From: Achromobacter insuavis
GTDB lineage: Bacteria; Pseudomonadota; Gammaproteobacteria; Burkholderiales; Burkholderiaceae_B
Direction of reading: 5' to 3'
Assembly (NCBI RefSeq): GCF_902859645.1
Contig: NZ_CADIJR010000061.1
Span: 1-34,030, forward strand
DNA length: 34,030 bases
The translations under genes and the position numbers were made by a program. Positions 7,655 through 16,758 of this stretch are shown here, piece after piece; position 1 is the stretch's first letter; every line of letters starts with the position of its first letter. The notes beneath the pieces were generated by a model. The model was not told where the DNA came from and did not search any database. It worked only from the letters and a program-made list of their open reading frames with translations.

Positions 7655-8647
7655 ATGCACCGTCCCGTCCTAGCCGTCCTGGCAACCGCCAGCCTGTTGT
7701 TCGCCGCGGCGACGACCGTCCGCGCACAGCCCGCGGCGGCAACACCCGCCGGCGCCTACCCCGACAAGCCCATCACGCTGCTGATCCCGTACCCGCCCGG
7801 CGGCAGCGCCGACATCCTGGCCCGCCCGCTCGGCGCGGCCCTGCAGAAGAAATGGAACCAGCCCGTGGTGCTGGAATACAAGCCCGGCGCCGGCGGCGCC
7901 ATCGCCTCGTCGCAACTGGCACGCGCCAGGCCCGACGGCTACACCCTGCTGATGGTCCTGGCCGCCCACGCCATCAACCCCAGTCTCTACCCCTCGCTGC
8001 CCTACGACACTCGCCGCGACTTCGCCCCGGTCTCCCTGGTGGCGACCCTGCCCATGCTGGTCTCGGCCCCGCTGTCCACGCCCGCCAACAGCATCCCCGA
8101 ACTCATCGCCTACGCCAAACAGCATCCCGGCAAGCTCAGCTTCGCCTCCGCCGGCAACGGCAACACCAGCCACCTGGCCGCCGAAATCTTCAAGCACCGC
8201 ACCGGCACCGACATGCTGCACGTCCCCTACAAAGGCAGCGGCCCCGCCGTCGTCGCCCTGCTGGGCGGCGAAGTCTCGCTGATGTTCGACAGCATCTCGA
8301 CCTCGCTGCCCCAGGTCCAGTCCGGCAAACTCAAGGCCCTGGCCGTCACCGGCGAACACCGCTCCCCCTTGCTGCCCGACGTTCCCACCGTCGCCGAAGC
8401 CGTCCCCGGCTTCGTCATCAACGGCTGGTACGGCATCCTGGCCCCCGCCGACACGCCACCCGCCATCCTCGACACCCTCAGCACCGCCATCGCCGCCGCC
8501 ATCAACACCCCCGACCTGAAGGCCCAGCTGAACAGCTACGGCTACGAAACCGTAGGCTCCACCCCCGCCGCCTTCGCCGACCACATCACCAGGGAACTCG
8601 ACACCTGGAAACAAGCCGTCGAAGTCTCCGGCGCCAAACTGAACTGA
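7655..8647 (+). CDS. Bug/TctC-family extracytoplasmic solute-binding protein (second copy)
   Basis: A 330-residue Bug protein with a signal peptide (about residues 1-24, ending VRA|QPAAA), the PYPPGGSADILARPL signature, LEYKPGAGGAIASS, ARARPDGYTLLM and HVPYKGSGPAVVALLGG. ATG 7655 is preceded by GGAG at 7 nt. It belongs to the same family as the binding protein at 5277 but is clearly diverged from it, so the pair is not a recent tandem duplication. It is probably the last gene of the tctC-CoA-transferase unit. The second half of the gene has a striking excess of C over G on its coding strand (32 C and 9 G in 8461-8520), with nearly all codons ending in C, unlike the first copy. It has no TctA/TctB partner nearby. 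Confidence 0.9.
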   Translation: MHRPVLAVLATASLLFAAATTVRAQPAAATPAGAYPDKPITLLIPYPPGGSADILARPLGAALQKKWNQPVVLEYKPGAGGAIASSQLARARPDGYTLLMVLAAHAINPSLYPSLPYDTRRDFAPVSLVATLPMLVSAPLSTPANSIPELIAYAKQHPGKLSFASAGNGNTSHLAAEIFKHRTGTDMLHVPYKGSGPAVVALLGGEVSLMFDSISTSLPQVQSGKLKALAVTGEHRSPLLPDVPTVAEAVPGFVINGWYGILAPADTPPAILDTLSTAIAAAINTPDLKAQLNSYGYETVGSTPAAFADHITRELDTWKQAVEVSGAKLN

Positions 8648-8929
8648 CCCGGCAGGGCGCCTGGCGCCCACCGCGCGCAACCGGAAAAACCACCGCGCGC
8701 GCGACAGCGTCATCACAAATCGCAAGACACCACGTAAGCCGCAAAAGGCCGCCCGCGCGGCCGTCTTGCGGCGGGCCCCGCAAGATCCTCTCACCCCGCA
8801 CCTTGATGGCAAAAAACGCCAAGCAAACAGCTCGCCCCAACAGCGGCCGTTAAGTCTCAACGCGCCTCAAGAACCCCACCGCCCCAATACAAAAAGGGCC
8901 TTCCCAAAAGAAGGCCCTAAAAAAACAAC
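8648..8929. other. Convergent spacer with a nested hairpin, no gene
   Basis: This 282-bp spacer separates the converging tctC and M61 genes. A nested inverted repeat lies at 8721-8770: outer arms CGCAAGAC (8721-8728) and GTCTTGCG (8763-8770), inner stem GGCCGC/GCGGCC (8747-8752, 8757-8762) with a 4-nt loop. It probably ends the tctC transcript, but there is no T-run after it. The spacer is A- and C-rich and very poor in G on the plus strand. No reading frame here looks coding. Confidence 0.55.
8891..8918 (-). terminator. Rho-independent terminator of the M61 peptidase gene
   Basis: On the minus strand a perfect 9-bp stem AGGGCCTTC/GAAGGCCCT (plus-strand positions 8895-8903 and 8910-8918) with a 6-nt loop is followed by five T. 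It lies 12 bp after the TAG of the M61 gene. The plus strand has A instead of T after the stem, so it works for the minus strand only. Confidence 0.9.
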
Positions 8930-10717
8930 CTACCCAAACGACAACACACAATCCAACGCCTCAGGCTCCCCCAACCGAACCTGAAACCCCCTCAACTCAT
9001 CCCGCCTGAACACATGCACGTCGACGCGATCCCCCGCCCGGTACTGCCCCAGCAGCACCTCCACGCCGGCAGCCCCTTCGACCTTCAGCCCATCGATCGC
9101 CACCAGCACATCCCCGGCTGACAACCCACCCTTGTGTCCCGCGCCACCTTCCAGCACCGTCGCCAATACCAGCGACTCGCCCTGCTTGCGCGTGCGCACA
9201 TCCAGCGAAGGAATATTGACCGAAGGCTTCCACTGCAGCTTGATTCCCTGCGGCGCCAGCAGCTCCGCCAGCGGCACATCCGCCGTTCCATAGGCATGCC
9301 GCGCAATGAAGCGCCGCGCGTCCACGTCCGTCGCCTCCTTGATCAGCGCCGGCAGCCCATCTTCCGCCAGCCCCTGCGCCTTGCCGCGATAGAAATCGCG
9401 CCCATAGCGCTGCCACAGCAGGCGCATCACATCATCGAGCGAATGCGTGCCCGCCGACTCCTGCCGGATCAGCAGGTCCAGCCCCAGCGCCACCAGCGCG
9501 CCCTTGGTGTAGTAGCTCACCAGCGCATTGGGCGAATTCTCGTCCTGCTTGTAATAGCGCGTCCACGCGTCGAACGAGCTTTCCGCCACCGATTGCTTGT
9601 GCCGCCCCGGCGTGCGCGCGACGCTGGTGATGGTCTTGGCCAGCAGGCGCAGGTAATCGTTCTGCGTGATGGCGTTGGAACGCAGCAGCAGCAGATCGTC
9701 GTAATAGGACGTGAAGCCTTCGAACACCCACAGCAGCCGCGTCAGGTCCGGCTGCGCCAGGTTATAGGGCACGAACGCCTGCGGCTTGATGCGCTTGACG
9801 TTCCAGGTGTGGAAATACTCGTGGCTCACCAGCCCCAGGAAGCCGCGGTAGCCTTCGCCCTGGCCCTGCTGGCCCAGCACCGGCAGGTCCTTGCGCGCCG
9901 TCATCAGCGCCGTGCTGGCGCGGTGCTCCAGGCCGCCGTAGCCATCGCCCGTCACCATCGTCATGAAGACATAGCGGTCGGCGCTGTCCAGGAACGGCGC
10001 GCGCTTGCTGCGCGGCTCGAAGAAGGCGATCTGGGTTTCGCAGATCTTGCGCACGTCGGCCGTGATGCGGGCCAGGTCCAGGTTGGGCGCCACGCCCGTG
10101 AACACCAGTTCGTGCTCGGCGCCATGCGCCGTGAAGCTGGCCACCTGCGGCGTGCCCATCTCGACCGGATGGTCGATCAGCGCGTCGTAGTCCGGCGCCA
10201 GGTACAGGCCGAAGCCGTGGCGCCGCGCCGCGCCCTTGTGGCCGCGGGCCTCGGGCAGGCTGGTGTAGACCTTCCAGCCCTCGATGCCGCGCGGCGGCGC
10301 CAGGTCCACCAGGCAGGGCAGGTGGTCCTGGCCATGCACGCGCAGGAACACGCTGGTGCCGTTGAAGAAACCGTGGGTCTCGTCCAGGTGCGCGCCGCGC
10401 ACCGACAGGTCCCACGCATAGACCATGTACTCGATCCGCAGCGGGCCGTCGCAGGGCGCGGCCTGCCAGGTGTGATTGTCTATTTTGTCGACAACCACGC
10501 GCCGGCTGCCCGAATAGGCCGCCACCGACTCGATCTGGCGCGAGAAATCGCGGATCAGGTAGCTGCCCGGAATCCAGGCCGGCAGCGATAGCCGCTGGCC
10601 TTCCGGCGCGGGCGTCTGGACGGTTAGGGTTATCCGGTAGCGGTGGCCGGCGGGGTCGTGCGGCGCAAGGCGGTAAAGTACGGGGAAAGACACGGGGAAA
10701 GCGGCAGTTTTTTCCAT
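8930..10717 (-). CDS. M61-family (glycyl aminopeptidase-like) metallopeptidase with PDZ domain
   Basis: A 595-residue protein of peptidase family M61. The N-terminal beta-domain contains [16 protein letters not shown] (about residues 45-60). The catalytic domain has GYGGLEH (259-265), the zinc motif HEYFH (299-303) and the third ligand Glu333 in [16 protein letters not shown] domain occupies about residues 495-570 ([18 protein letters not shown]). The family type is the glycyl aminopeptidase of Sphingomonas; bacterial members usually have no confirmed substrate. I see no signal peptide, so a cytoplasmic location is likely. ATG 10717 lies only 39 bp from the divergent enoyl-CoA hydratase start, and the nearest GA-rich ribosome site is too far upstream to be convincing. 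The last 20 or so codons are unusual: TTG, AGG, GTT and TTT codons replace the usual CTG, CGC, GTG and TTC. Confidence 0.9.
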   Translation of the reverse strand: MEKTAAFPVSFPVLYRLAPHDPAGHRYRITLTVQTPAPEGQRLSLPAWIPGSYLIRDFSRQIESVAAYSGSRRVVVDKIDNHTWQAAPCDGPLRIEYMVYAWDLSVRGAHLDETHGFFNGTSVFLRVHGQDHLPCLVDLAPPRGIEGWKVYTSLPEARGHKGAARRHGFGLYLAPDYDALIDHPVEMGTPQVASFTAHGAEHELVFTGVAPNLDLARITADVRKICETQIAFFEPRSKRAPFLDSADRYVFMTMVTGDGYGGLEHRASTALMTARKDLPVLGQQGQGEGYRGFLGLVSHEYFHTWNVKRIKPQAFVPYNLAQPDLTRLLWVFEGFTSYYDDLLLLRSNAITQNDYLRLLAKTITSVARTPGRHKQSVAESSFDAWTRYYKQDENSPNALVSYYTKGALVALGLDLLIRQESAGTHSLDDVMRLLWQRYGRDFYRGKAQGLAEDGLPALIKEATDVDARRFIARHAYGTADVPLAELLAPQGIKLQWKPSVNIPSLDVRTRKQGESLVLATVLEGGAGHKGGLSAGDVLVAIDGLKVEGAAGVEVLLGQYRAGDRVDVHVFRRDELRGFQVRLGEPEALDCVLSFG

Positions 10718-10756
10718 CCGTATATCTTATTTCATCCCATCCTCTGGAGACAGGTA

Positions 10757-11533
10757 ATGAGCGAGTCGTTTGTGCTGGTCGAAACCCGCGGCCGCGTCGG
10801 TCTGCTGACGCTGAACCGCCCCAAGGCGCTCAATGCGCTCAACGATCAACTGATGAACGAGCTCGGGGCGGCGCTGCTGGCTTTCGAGGCGGATGCCGAC
10901 ATCGGCGCCGTGGTCATCACGGGCAGCGAAAAGGCCTTCGCCGCCGGCGCCGACATCGGCGCCATGAAAGACTGGTCCTACATGGACGTCTACGGCAGCG
11001 AATACATCACGCGCAACTGGGAAACGCTCAAGCGCATCCGCAAGCCCGTGATCGCCGCGGTCGGCGGCTACGCGCTGGGCGGCGGCTGCGAGCTGGCCAT
11101 GATGTGCGACATCATCATCGCCGCCGACACCGCCAAGTTCGGCCAGCCGGAAATCAAGCTGGGCGTCATCCCCGGCGCCGGCGGCACGCAGCGCCTGCCG
11201 CGCGCGGTGGGCAAGGCCAAGGCCATGGACATGGCCCTGACCGCCCGCATGATGGGCGCCGAGGAAGCCGAGCGCGCCGGCCTGGTGTCTCGCGTGGTGC
11301 CGGCCGACAAGCTGATGGACGAGGCCCTGGAGGCCGCCACCGTGATCGCCTCGATGTCGCTGCCGTCGGTCATGATGGCCAAGGAATGCGTCAACCGCGC
11401 CTTCGAGGGATCGCTCAACGAAGGCCTGCTGTTCGAGCGCCGCGTGTTCCATTCGCTGTTCGCGACCGAGGACCAGAAGGAAGGCATGGCCGCCTTCACC
11501 GAGAAGCGCAAACCGGACTTCAAACACCGTTAA
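10757..11533 (+). CDS. Enoyl-CoA hydratase
   Basis: A 258-residue crotonase-family enzyme that hydrates trans-2-enoyl-CoA to 3-hydroxyacyl-CoA in beta-oxidation. It has the oxyanion-hole loop [11 protein letters not shown] (about residues 60-70), [13 protein letters not shown] with the first catalytic glutamate, and [19 protein letters not shown] with the second. The length and both glutamates fit a true short-chain hydratase (Crt/PaaF/Ech type) rather than a degenerate crotonase. ATG 10757 has GGAG 8 nt upstream. It is divergent from the M61 gene and is followed by its own terminator, so it is a single-gene unit. The acyl chain preference is not readable. Confidence 0.93.
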   Translation: MSESFVLVETRGRVGLLTLNRPKALNALNDQLMNELGAALLAFEADADIGAVVITGSEKAFAAGADIGAMKDWSYMDVYGSEYITRNWETLKRIRKPVIAAVGGYALGGGCELAMMCDIIIAADTAKFGQPEIKLGVIPGAGGTQRLPRAVGKAKAMDMALTARMMGAEEAERAGLVSRVVPADKLMDEALEAATVIASMSLPSVMMAKECVNRAFEGSLNEGLLFERRVFHSLFATEDQKEGMAAFTEKRKPDFKHR

Positions 11534-11582
11534 ACCTTGTTACGCCCCTGCCGGCCCGCCGGCCGGGGCATGAAACGTCCCC

Positions 11583-11610
11583 ACGCGCCCATCACGGGCG
11601 CGTTTTTTCT
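11583..11610 (+). terminator. Rho-independent terminator after the enoyl-CoA hydratase gene
   Basis: A perfect 8-bp stem ACGCGCCC (11583-11590) and GGGCGCGT (11596-11603) with loop ATCAC is followed by a run of T to 11608. A second, GC-rich hairpin (11544-11569, arms GCCCC-GCCGGC) lies between it and the stop codon. Confidence 0.92.
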
Positions 11611-11796
11611 TGCGCCGCCCGGGGAGGATGCGCGTTGCGCCTTGAAACTTTTGGGCAGCACCTTGTTGCAGTGTTCGGCCCTATCCTGAAAAGGCGTCAC
11701 TCAAAAAGAAGAGGTGCCGCGCCAGAGAGGCTTGCCCGAACTGGTAAGCCCATGCGCGGCGGCTCGCCTGCAAACAATAGCAACAAGGAGCCTTGC

Positions 11797-13359
11797 ATGC
11801 GTACTTCCCCTTTTACTCGCCGGTGCTCCGCCGCCGCGCTCGCGGGCGCCTTGAGCGTCTGCTTCGTGACCGCCACGCAAGCGCAATCGCCGCGACCGTC
11901 GATGCGGCTGGTGTCTGAAACGCCGTACCCCGCCGCCGCGGCGCCCGCGCCGCAGATGAGCGCGCAGGAACTGCGCGACATCGCGATCGACGCCTACGTC
12001 TACGCCTATCCGATGGTGGTGATGGAACTGGCGCGGCGCAAGGCCACCGCGGTGCAGTCGCCGCTGGAAGGCAAGGCGCCCGTCAACCAGTTCGGCCACA
12101 AGGCCGCCTTCCCCGACCCGCGCGCGGCCGACACGCCCTGGCCCAGCGCCGACGCGCTGTATTCGAGCCTGTGGTTCGATGTCTCGCGCGCGCCGCTGAT
12201 CGTGCGCCTGCCCGACACCGGCAACCACTACACCGTGCTGTCGGCGCTGGATATGTGGAGCGACGTGTTCGCCTCGCGCGGCACGCGCACCAACGGCCCC
12301 GGCGCGCAGTCGTTCGCCATCGTCGGCCCCAATTGGGACGGCGTGCCGCCGCCGGGCGTGGACCTGATCCGCAGCCCCACCTCGACCGGCTGGCTGATCG
12401 GCTGGACCCAGGCCGGCGGCCCGCAGGACTACGCCGCGGTCAATCAGATCCAGGCCAACATGTCGGCCAGCCCGATGGTGGCGCCGGTGGCGCCCGTGCC
12501 CGGCCGCCATCGCGGTCCCGGCAGCGCCACGCCCTATCCGCAGACCGGTCCGGGCGTGGGCACGGCCCCGATTGGCAGCGATGTGCCGATGCCCATGTCC
12601 ACGCCCGTGGCGGTAGGCGAGGGCACGCCGGCCGAGCAGGTCGCGGGCATGGACGCGGCATCGTTCTTCACGCTGTTCTTCGACGTCATGCGCAACAATC
12701 CGCCGCATGCCAACGACACGCCGATCCTGGACCGCATGCGCCGCATCGGCCTGGACAACCGCCAGCCGTTCTCGTATGGCCGCCTCAGCCCCGCCGTGCA
12801 GCAGGCCCTGACCGAGGCGCAGCCGCTGGCTGGCCGCCGCATCGCCGACGGCGTCTCGCGCCTGGCCACGCCGATGAACGGCTGGAACACCGTGCTCACC
12901 GGCATCGGCACCTATGGCACGGACTACACGCGCCGCGCCGCCATCGCCTACGCCGGGCTGGGCGCGCCGACCGCGGAAGACGTGCTCTATCCGGTCACCG
13001 TCGCCGACAGCAAGGGCCGCGCGCTCAGCTCGAACGAGGACTACGTGCTGCATTTCGAGAAGGGCCAGTTGCCGCCGGCCAACGCCTTCTGGTCGCTGCA
13101 TGTCTATAACGACAAGCACGGCTTCGCCGACAACCCGGCCAACCGCTATGCGCTGCGCAGCACCGACGGCCTGAAGTACAACGCCGACGGCTCGCTGGAC
13201 ATCTACATCCAGCGCCGCGATCCGGGCGAGCGCAAGCGCGCCAACTGGCTGGCGACGCCGGCCGCCGACGGCCCGTTCCTGCTCAGCATGCGCCTGTACT
13301 GGCCGCAGGACGTCGCGCTCGACGGTCTGTGGGCGCCGCCGCCGGTCAAGCGCGACTGA
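11797..13359 (+). CDS. Exported DUF1254/DUF1214 protein with proline-rich inter-domain insert
   Basis: A 520-residue protein with a Sec signal peptide (about residues 1-30, ending ATQAQ). The N-terminal DUF1254 domain contains the typical IDAYVYAYPMVVMELAR (about 63-80) and the stretch around DTPWPSADALYSS. The C-terminal DUF1214 domain contains NEDYVLHFEKGQLPPANAFW and YIQRRDPGERKRANWLATP. These two domains normally come as a pair, and their function is unknown; members are often exported. Residues about 226-278 between the domains are unusually rich in P, G, V, A and S and look like a flexible insert. ATG 11797 is preceded by AAGGAG. The gene stands alone, with terminators on both sides. 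Confidence 0.88.
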   Translation: MRTSPFTRRCSAAALAGALSVCFVTATQAQSPRPSMRLVSETPYPAAAAPAPQMSAQELRDIAIDAYVYAYPMVVMELARRKATAVQSPLEGKAPVNQFGHKAAFPDPRAADTPWPSADALYSSLWFDVSRAPLIVRLPDTGNHYTVLSALDMWSDVFASRGTRTNGPGAQSFAIVGPNWDGVPPPGVDLIRSPTSTGWLIGWTQAGGPQDYAAVNQIQANMSASPMVAPVAPVPGRHRGPGSATPYPQTGPGVGTAPIGSDVPMPMSTPVAVGEGTPAEQVAGMDAASFFTLFFDVMRNNPPHANDTPILDRMRRIGLDNRQPFSYGRLSPAVQQALTEAQPLAGRRIADGVSRLATPMNGWNTVLTGIGTYGTDYTRRAAIAYAGLGAPTAEDVLYPVTVADSKGRALSSNEDYVLHFEKGQLPPANAFWSLHVYNDKHGFADNPANRYALRSTDGLKYNADGSLDIYIQRRDPGERKRANWLATPAADGPFLLSMRLYWPQDVALDGLWAPPPVKRD

Positions 13360-13398
13360 CCGATCCGACGCCGCGCGGCCGCCGCCGGCGCGCGACCA

Positions 13399-13423
13399 AC
13401 GGCCCCGCGAGGGGCCGTTTTTC
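13399..13423 (+). terminator. Rho-independent terminator after the DUF1254 gene
   Basis: An 8-bp perfect stem ACGGCCCC (13399-13406) and GGGGCCGT (13411-13418) with loop GCGA is followed by TTTTCTTT. It isolates the DUF1254 gene from the atp operon. Confidence 0.92.
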
Positions 13424-13551
13424 TTTGCCGTGGCGCCGGCCGCGGGATCAGCGGCGCGCCGACGGCCTTCCCGATTTCGCGTCCCCAATTTTCACGCCGC
13501 GGGTCCGCCCGGCGGGCGCTGTTGTCGCCTTACAAACCGCCGAAAGTTCAT

Positions 13552-13581
13552 TTGCTCGGGTAAAAAGAATCACGCTATACT
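13552..13581 (+). promoter_or_regulatory. Sigma-70 type promoter of the atp operon
   Basis: A -35 element TTGCTC (13552-13557), an 18-bp spacer and a -10 element TATACT (13576-13581) form the best promoter match ahead of atpI, within a locally AT-rich stretch. Transcription would begin near 13588 and leave a leader of about 97 nt before atpI. The rest of the 325-bp gap upstream of atpI holds the preceding terminator and no gene. The leader contains an 8-codon open frame at 13614-13640. Confidence 0.7.
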
Positions 13582-13684
13582 CTGCGGGTTTGACGCTTGC
13601 GGGATAAGAACACATGGCAGGGATTTCGCCAGGGTTCTGACAGGGGCAAGGCTGGCGGTATAAGGCTTTAAGCGGGGAAGTTTG

Positions 13685-14230
13685 ATGCAGCAGAACACAG
13701 TGCGGCACGAACCTGCGCGCGATTGGGACGAGAAAACCCGGGATCAGTCCTGTGGAATGGATCAGTCCCTTGCGCAACAGGGCGAAGCACGCCAGGTTCT
13801 GGCGGATCAGGATCCGGTGGACCGGGTGCTGGTTCTCAGCGACGCGGACCGCGCGGCGCTGAATGCGCAGGCTGGCCGCGGACTCTTGTTGGCACTGGCG
13901 GCGCAAGGCGCCATGGGGCTCGCAGCAGCAGTAATAGCGGGGGTTGTCGGAGGGGCGGCGGCAGGTTGGTCGGCGCTGGCGGGGGCAGGAGCGTATTTCA
14001 TACCCAATGCGTTGTTCGCATTGCGCCTGGCTGTCAGTGTTCGGGCCGGTAAGGCCAGTCCCTTTACCTTTCTCTCTGGTGAGTTGATCAAGTTGTTCGC
14101 AACGGCGTTGCTGTTGTGGCTGCTTTCGCGTGTGGCGCAGGACAGCATCGTCTGGCCCGCCGCGCTGCTGGGCTTGATACTCACCCTGAAGGGATATCTC
14201 CTGCTTTTGATGTTCCGCAAGTTGTCATAG
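13685..14230 (+). CDS. atpI: ATP synthase protein I
   Basis: A 181-residue membrane protein at the head of the atp operon. The C-terminal 110 residues contain four hydrophobic segments typical of AtpI (around residues 68-85, 92-108, 132-147 and 155-175), with the basic MFRKLS tail. AtpI helps assemble the c-ring and is not a structural part of the enzyme. The first 55 or so residues form a long polar, charged extension, longer than in E. coli AtpI (about 126 residues in total). ATG 13685 follows a GGGGAAG; a TTG directly upstream would add one residue. The gene is poorly conserved by nature, so the assignment rests on position plus topology. Confidence 0.85.
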   Translation: MQQNTVRHEPARDWDEKTRDQSCGMDQSLAQQGEARQVLADQDPVDRVLVLSDADRAALNAQAGRGLLLALAAQGAMGLAAAVIAGVVGGAAAGWSALAGAGAYFIPNALFALRLAVSVRAGKASPFTFLSGELIKLFATALLLWLLSRVAQDSIVWPAALLGLILTLKGYLLLLMFRKLS

Positions 14231-14305
14231 CGCTGCCGGTTGGGTTACGGCAAACGGAATCGTGGAATCGTCCGGCTCGCAAGGGCTCGGGCATACAGCA
14301 AATAG

Positions 14306-15199
<894 letters not shown>

Positions 15200-15242
15200 T
15201 CCCCCGAATTTCCGGCGTCGGCCTCCCGGCCGGCACTGGATA

Positions 15243-15562
<320 letters not shown>

Positions 15563-15568
15563 GGCACG

Positions 15569-15629
15569 CCCGCCGGCGAAAAGGCGGGTCATGACGCTGG
15601 CGGCGATGAGGGCTTGAGCCCCGTCGCCG
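15569..15629 (+). promoter_or_regulatory. Intercistronic hairpins between atpE and atpF
   Basis: Two RNA hairpins follow the atpE stop. The first is CCCGCC (15569-15574) with GGCGGG (15583-15588). The second has an outer stem CGGCGA/TCGCCG (15601-15606, 15624-15629) and an inner stem GGGC/GCCC closed by TTGA (15610-15621). Neither is followed by a T-run, so they do not look like full terminators. They could protect the 3' end of an atpE-rich mRNA or slow downstream expression. Confidence 0.65.
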
Positions 15630-15704
15630 GTCAGCAAAGTATCGAGTGCTCCGCGTTGCCCGTCCCGGGTGCCGTCGGAGCCGCAAGGTGTTAAAGGAAC
15701 GACC

Positions 15705-16175
15705 GTGAATCTGAACGCGACGATCATTTTCCAGATGCTCGTGTTCTTCGTTCTGGGCTGGTTCACGATGAAATTCGTGTGGCCTCCTCTGACGAAGGCG
15801 ATGGACGAGCGCCGCCAAAAAATCGCCGACGGCCTTGCCGCCGCGGAGAAGGGCAAGGCCGATCTGGCCCAGGCCCAGGCGCGCGTCAGTCTGATCGAGG
15901 CTTCTGCCAAGTCCGAAAACCACGCCCGCATCATCGAGGCCGAGAAGCAAGCCGCCTCCCTGATCGAGCAGGCCCGCCGTGAAGCGGAAGCCGAGCGTGC
16001 CCGCATCGTGGCGCAAGCTGCACAGGATGCCGCGCAGGAAGTCCAGCGCGCCCGTGATTCGCTGCGCGACGACGTCGCCGCGCTGGCCGTCAAGGGTGCT
16101 GAACAGATCCTCAAGCGCGAGGTTGACGCCCGCGCCCACGCCGAGCTGCTGAACCAGCTCCGCGCGCAGCTTTAA
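15705..16175 (+). CDS. atpF: F1Fo ATP synthase subunit b
   Basis: A 156-residue protein, the same length as E. coli subunit b. A single N-terminal membrane helix (about residues 5-25, [20 protein letters not shown]) is followed by a long Ala/Glu/Arg-rich helical stalk (about 30-156) that dimerises and connects Fo to F1 through delta. GTG 15705 was chosen as start because AAGGA lies 7 nt upstream and the resulting [10 protein letters not shown] is the family's usual N-terminus. The frame also extends 12 codons upstream to a GTG at 15669, which lacks a ribosome site. atpH begins 12 nt after the stop. Confidence 0.96.
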   Translation: MNLNATIIFQMLVFFVLGWFTMKFVWPPLTKAMDERRQKIADGLAAAEKGKADLAQAQARVSLIEASAKSENHARIIEAEKQAASLIEQARREAEAERARIVAQAAQDAAQEVQRARDSLRDDVAALAVKGAEQILKREVDARAHAELLNQLRAQL

Positions 16176-16187
16176 TCCGGGACCGTC

Positions 16188-16727
16188 ATGGCTGAACTTT
16201 CCACTGTTGCCAGGCCGTACGCCGAAGCCCTGTTCGCCGCCGCGCGCGACGACAAGGCCGGCCTGCAGGCTTGGGCCGACCTGGTCAGCGAGCTGTCGCA
16301 GGTCGCCTCCAACCCCGACGTGCGCGAGGCCATGGCCGACCCGCGTCTGGGCGACAAGCAGCGCGTCGAGCTGTTCACTGGCCTGGTAAAGGCCGAACTG
16401 CCCCAGGCCGCCCGCAATTTCATCGAGCTGCTGGTCGAAAACGACCGGCTGCTGCTGCTGCCCGAGATCGCCACGCAATTCGTGGTGCTGCGGAACCGTC
16501 ACGACGGCACGGCGCAGGCGGAAATCACCAGCGCGTTCGAGCTGAGCGATGCCCAGGTCCAAGAACTGGTCGCCGGTCTCGAGAAGAAATTCGGCCTGAA
16601 GCTCAAGCCCGTCGTCACCGTCGACCAGTCGTTGATCGGCGGCGTGCGCGTGGCCGTCGGGGACCAGGTGCTCGATACTTCCGTACAAGCCCAATTGGCC
16701 CGCATGCGCGATACGCTCGCCGCTTAA
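16188..16727 (+). CDS. atpH: F1Fo ATP synthase subunit delta
   Basis: A 179-residue soluble subunit that caps F1 and binds the b stalk. The N-terminal helical domain starts with [18 protein letters not shown], the family signature. The C-terminal part contains [19 protein letters not shown], the conserved LIGG-type motif of delta/OSCP proteins. It lies 12 nt after atpF and 31 nt before atpA. Length and motifs match E. coli delta (177). Confidence 0.96.
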   Translation: MAELSTVARPYAEALFAAARDDKAGLQAWADLVSELSQVASNPDVREAMADPRLGDKQRVELFTGLVKAELPQAARNFIELLVENDRLLLLPEIATQFVVLRNRHDGTAQAEITSAFELSDAQVQELVAGLEKKFGLKLKPVVTVDQSLIGGVRVAVGDQVLDTSVQAQLARMRDTLAA

Positions 16728-16758
16728 AGGCAGCACTAACAGGATTCCAGGAGTCAAT

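Noticed and set aside
7670-8860. Long glycine-rich open frame opposite the second tctC gene
   Set aside because: Composition is an artefact of the strong C bias on the plus strand; the plus-strand frame has a signal peptide and full Bug motifs.
15669-15704. Upstream start of atpF at GTG 15669
   Set aside because: It adds 12 residues not found in subunit b, and the GTG at 15705 has AAGGA at good spacing and gives exactly 156 residues.
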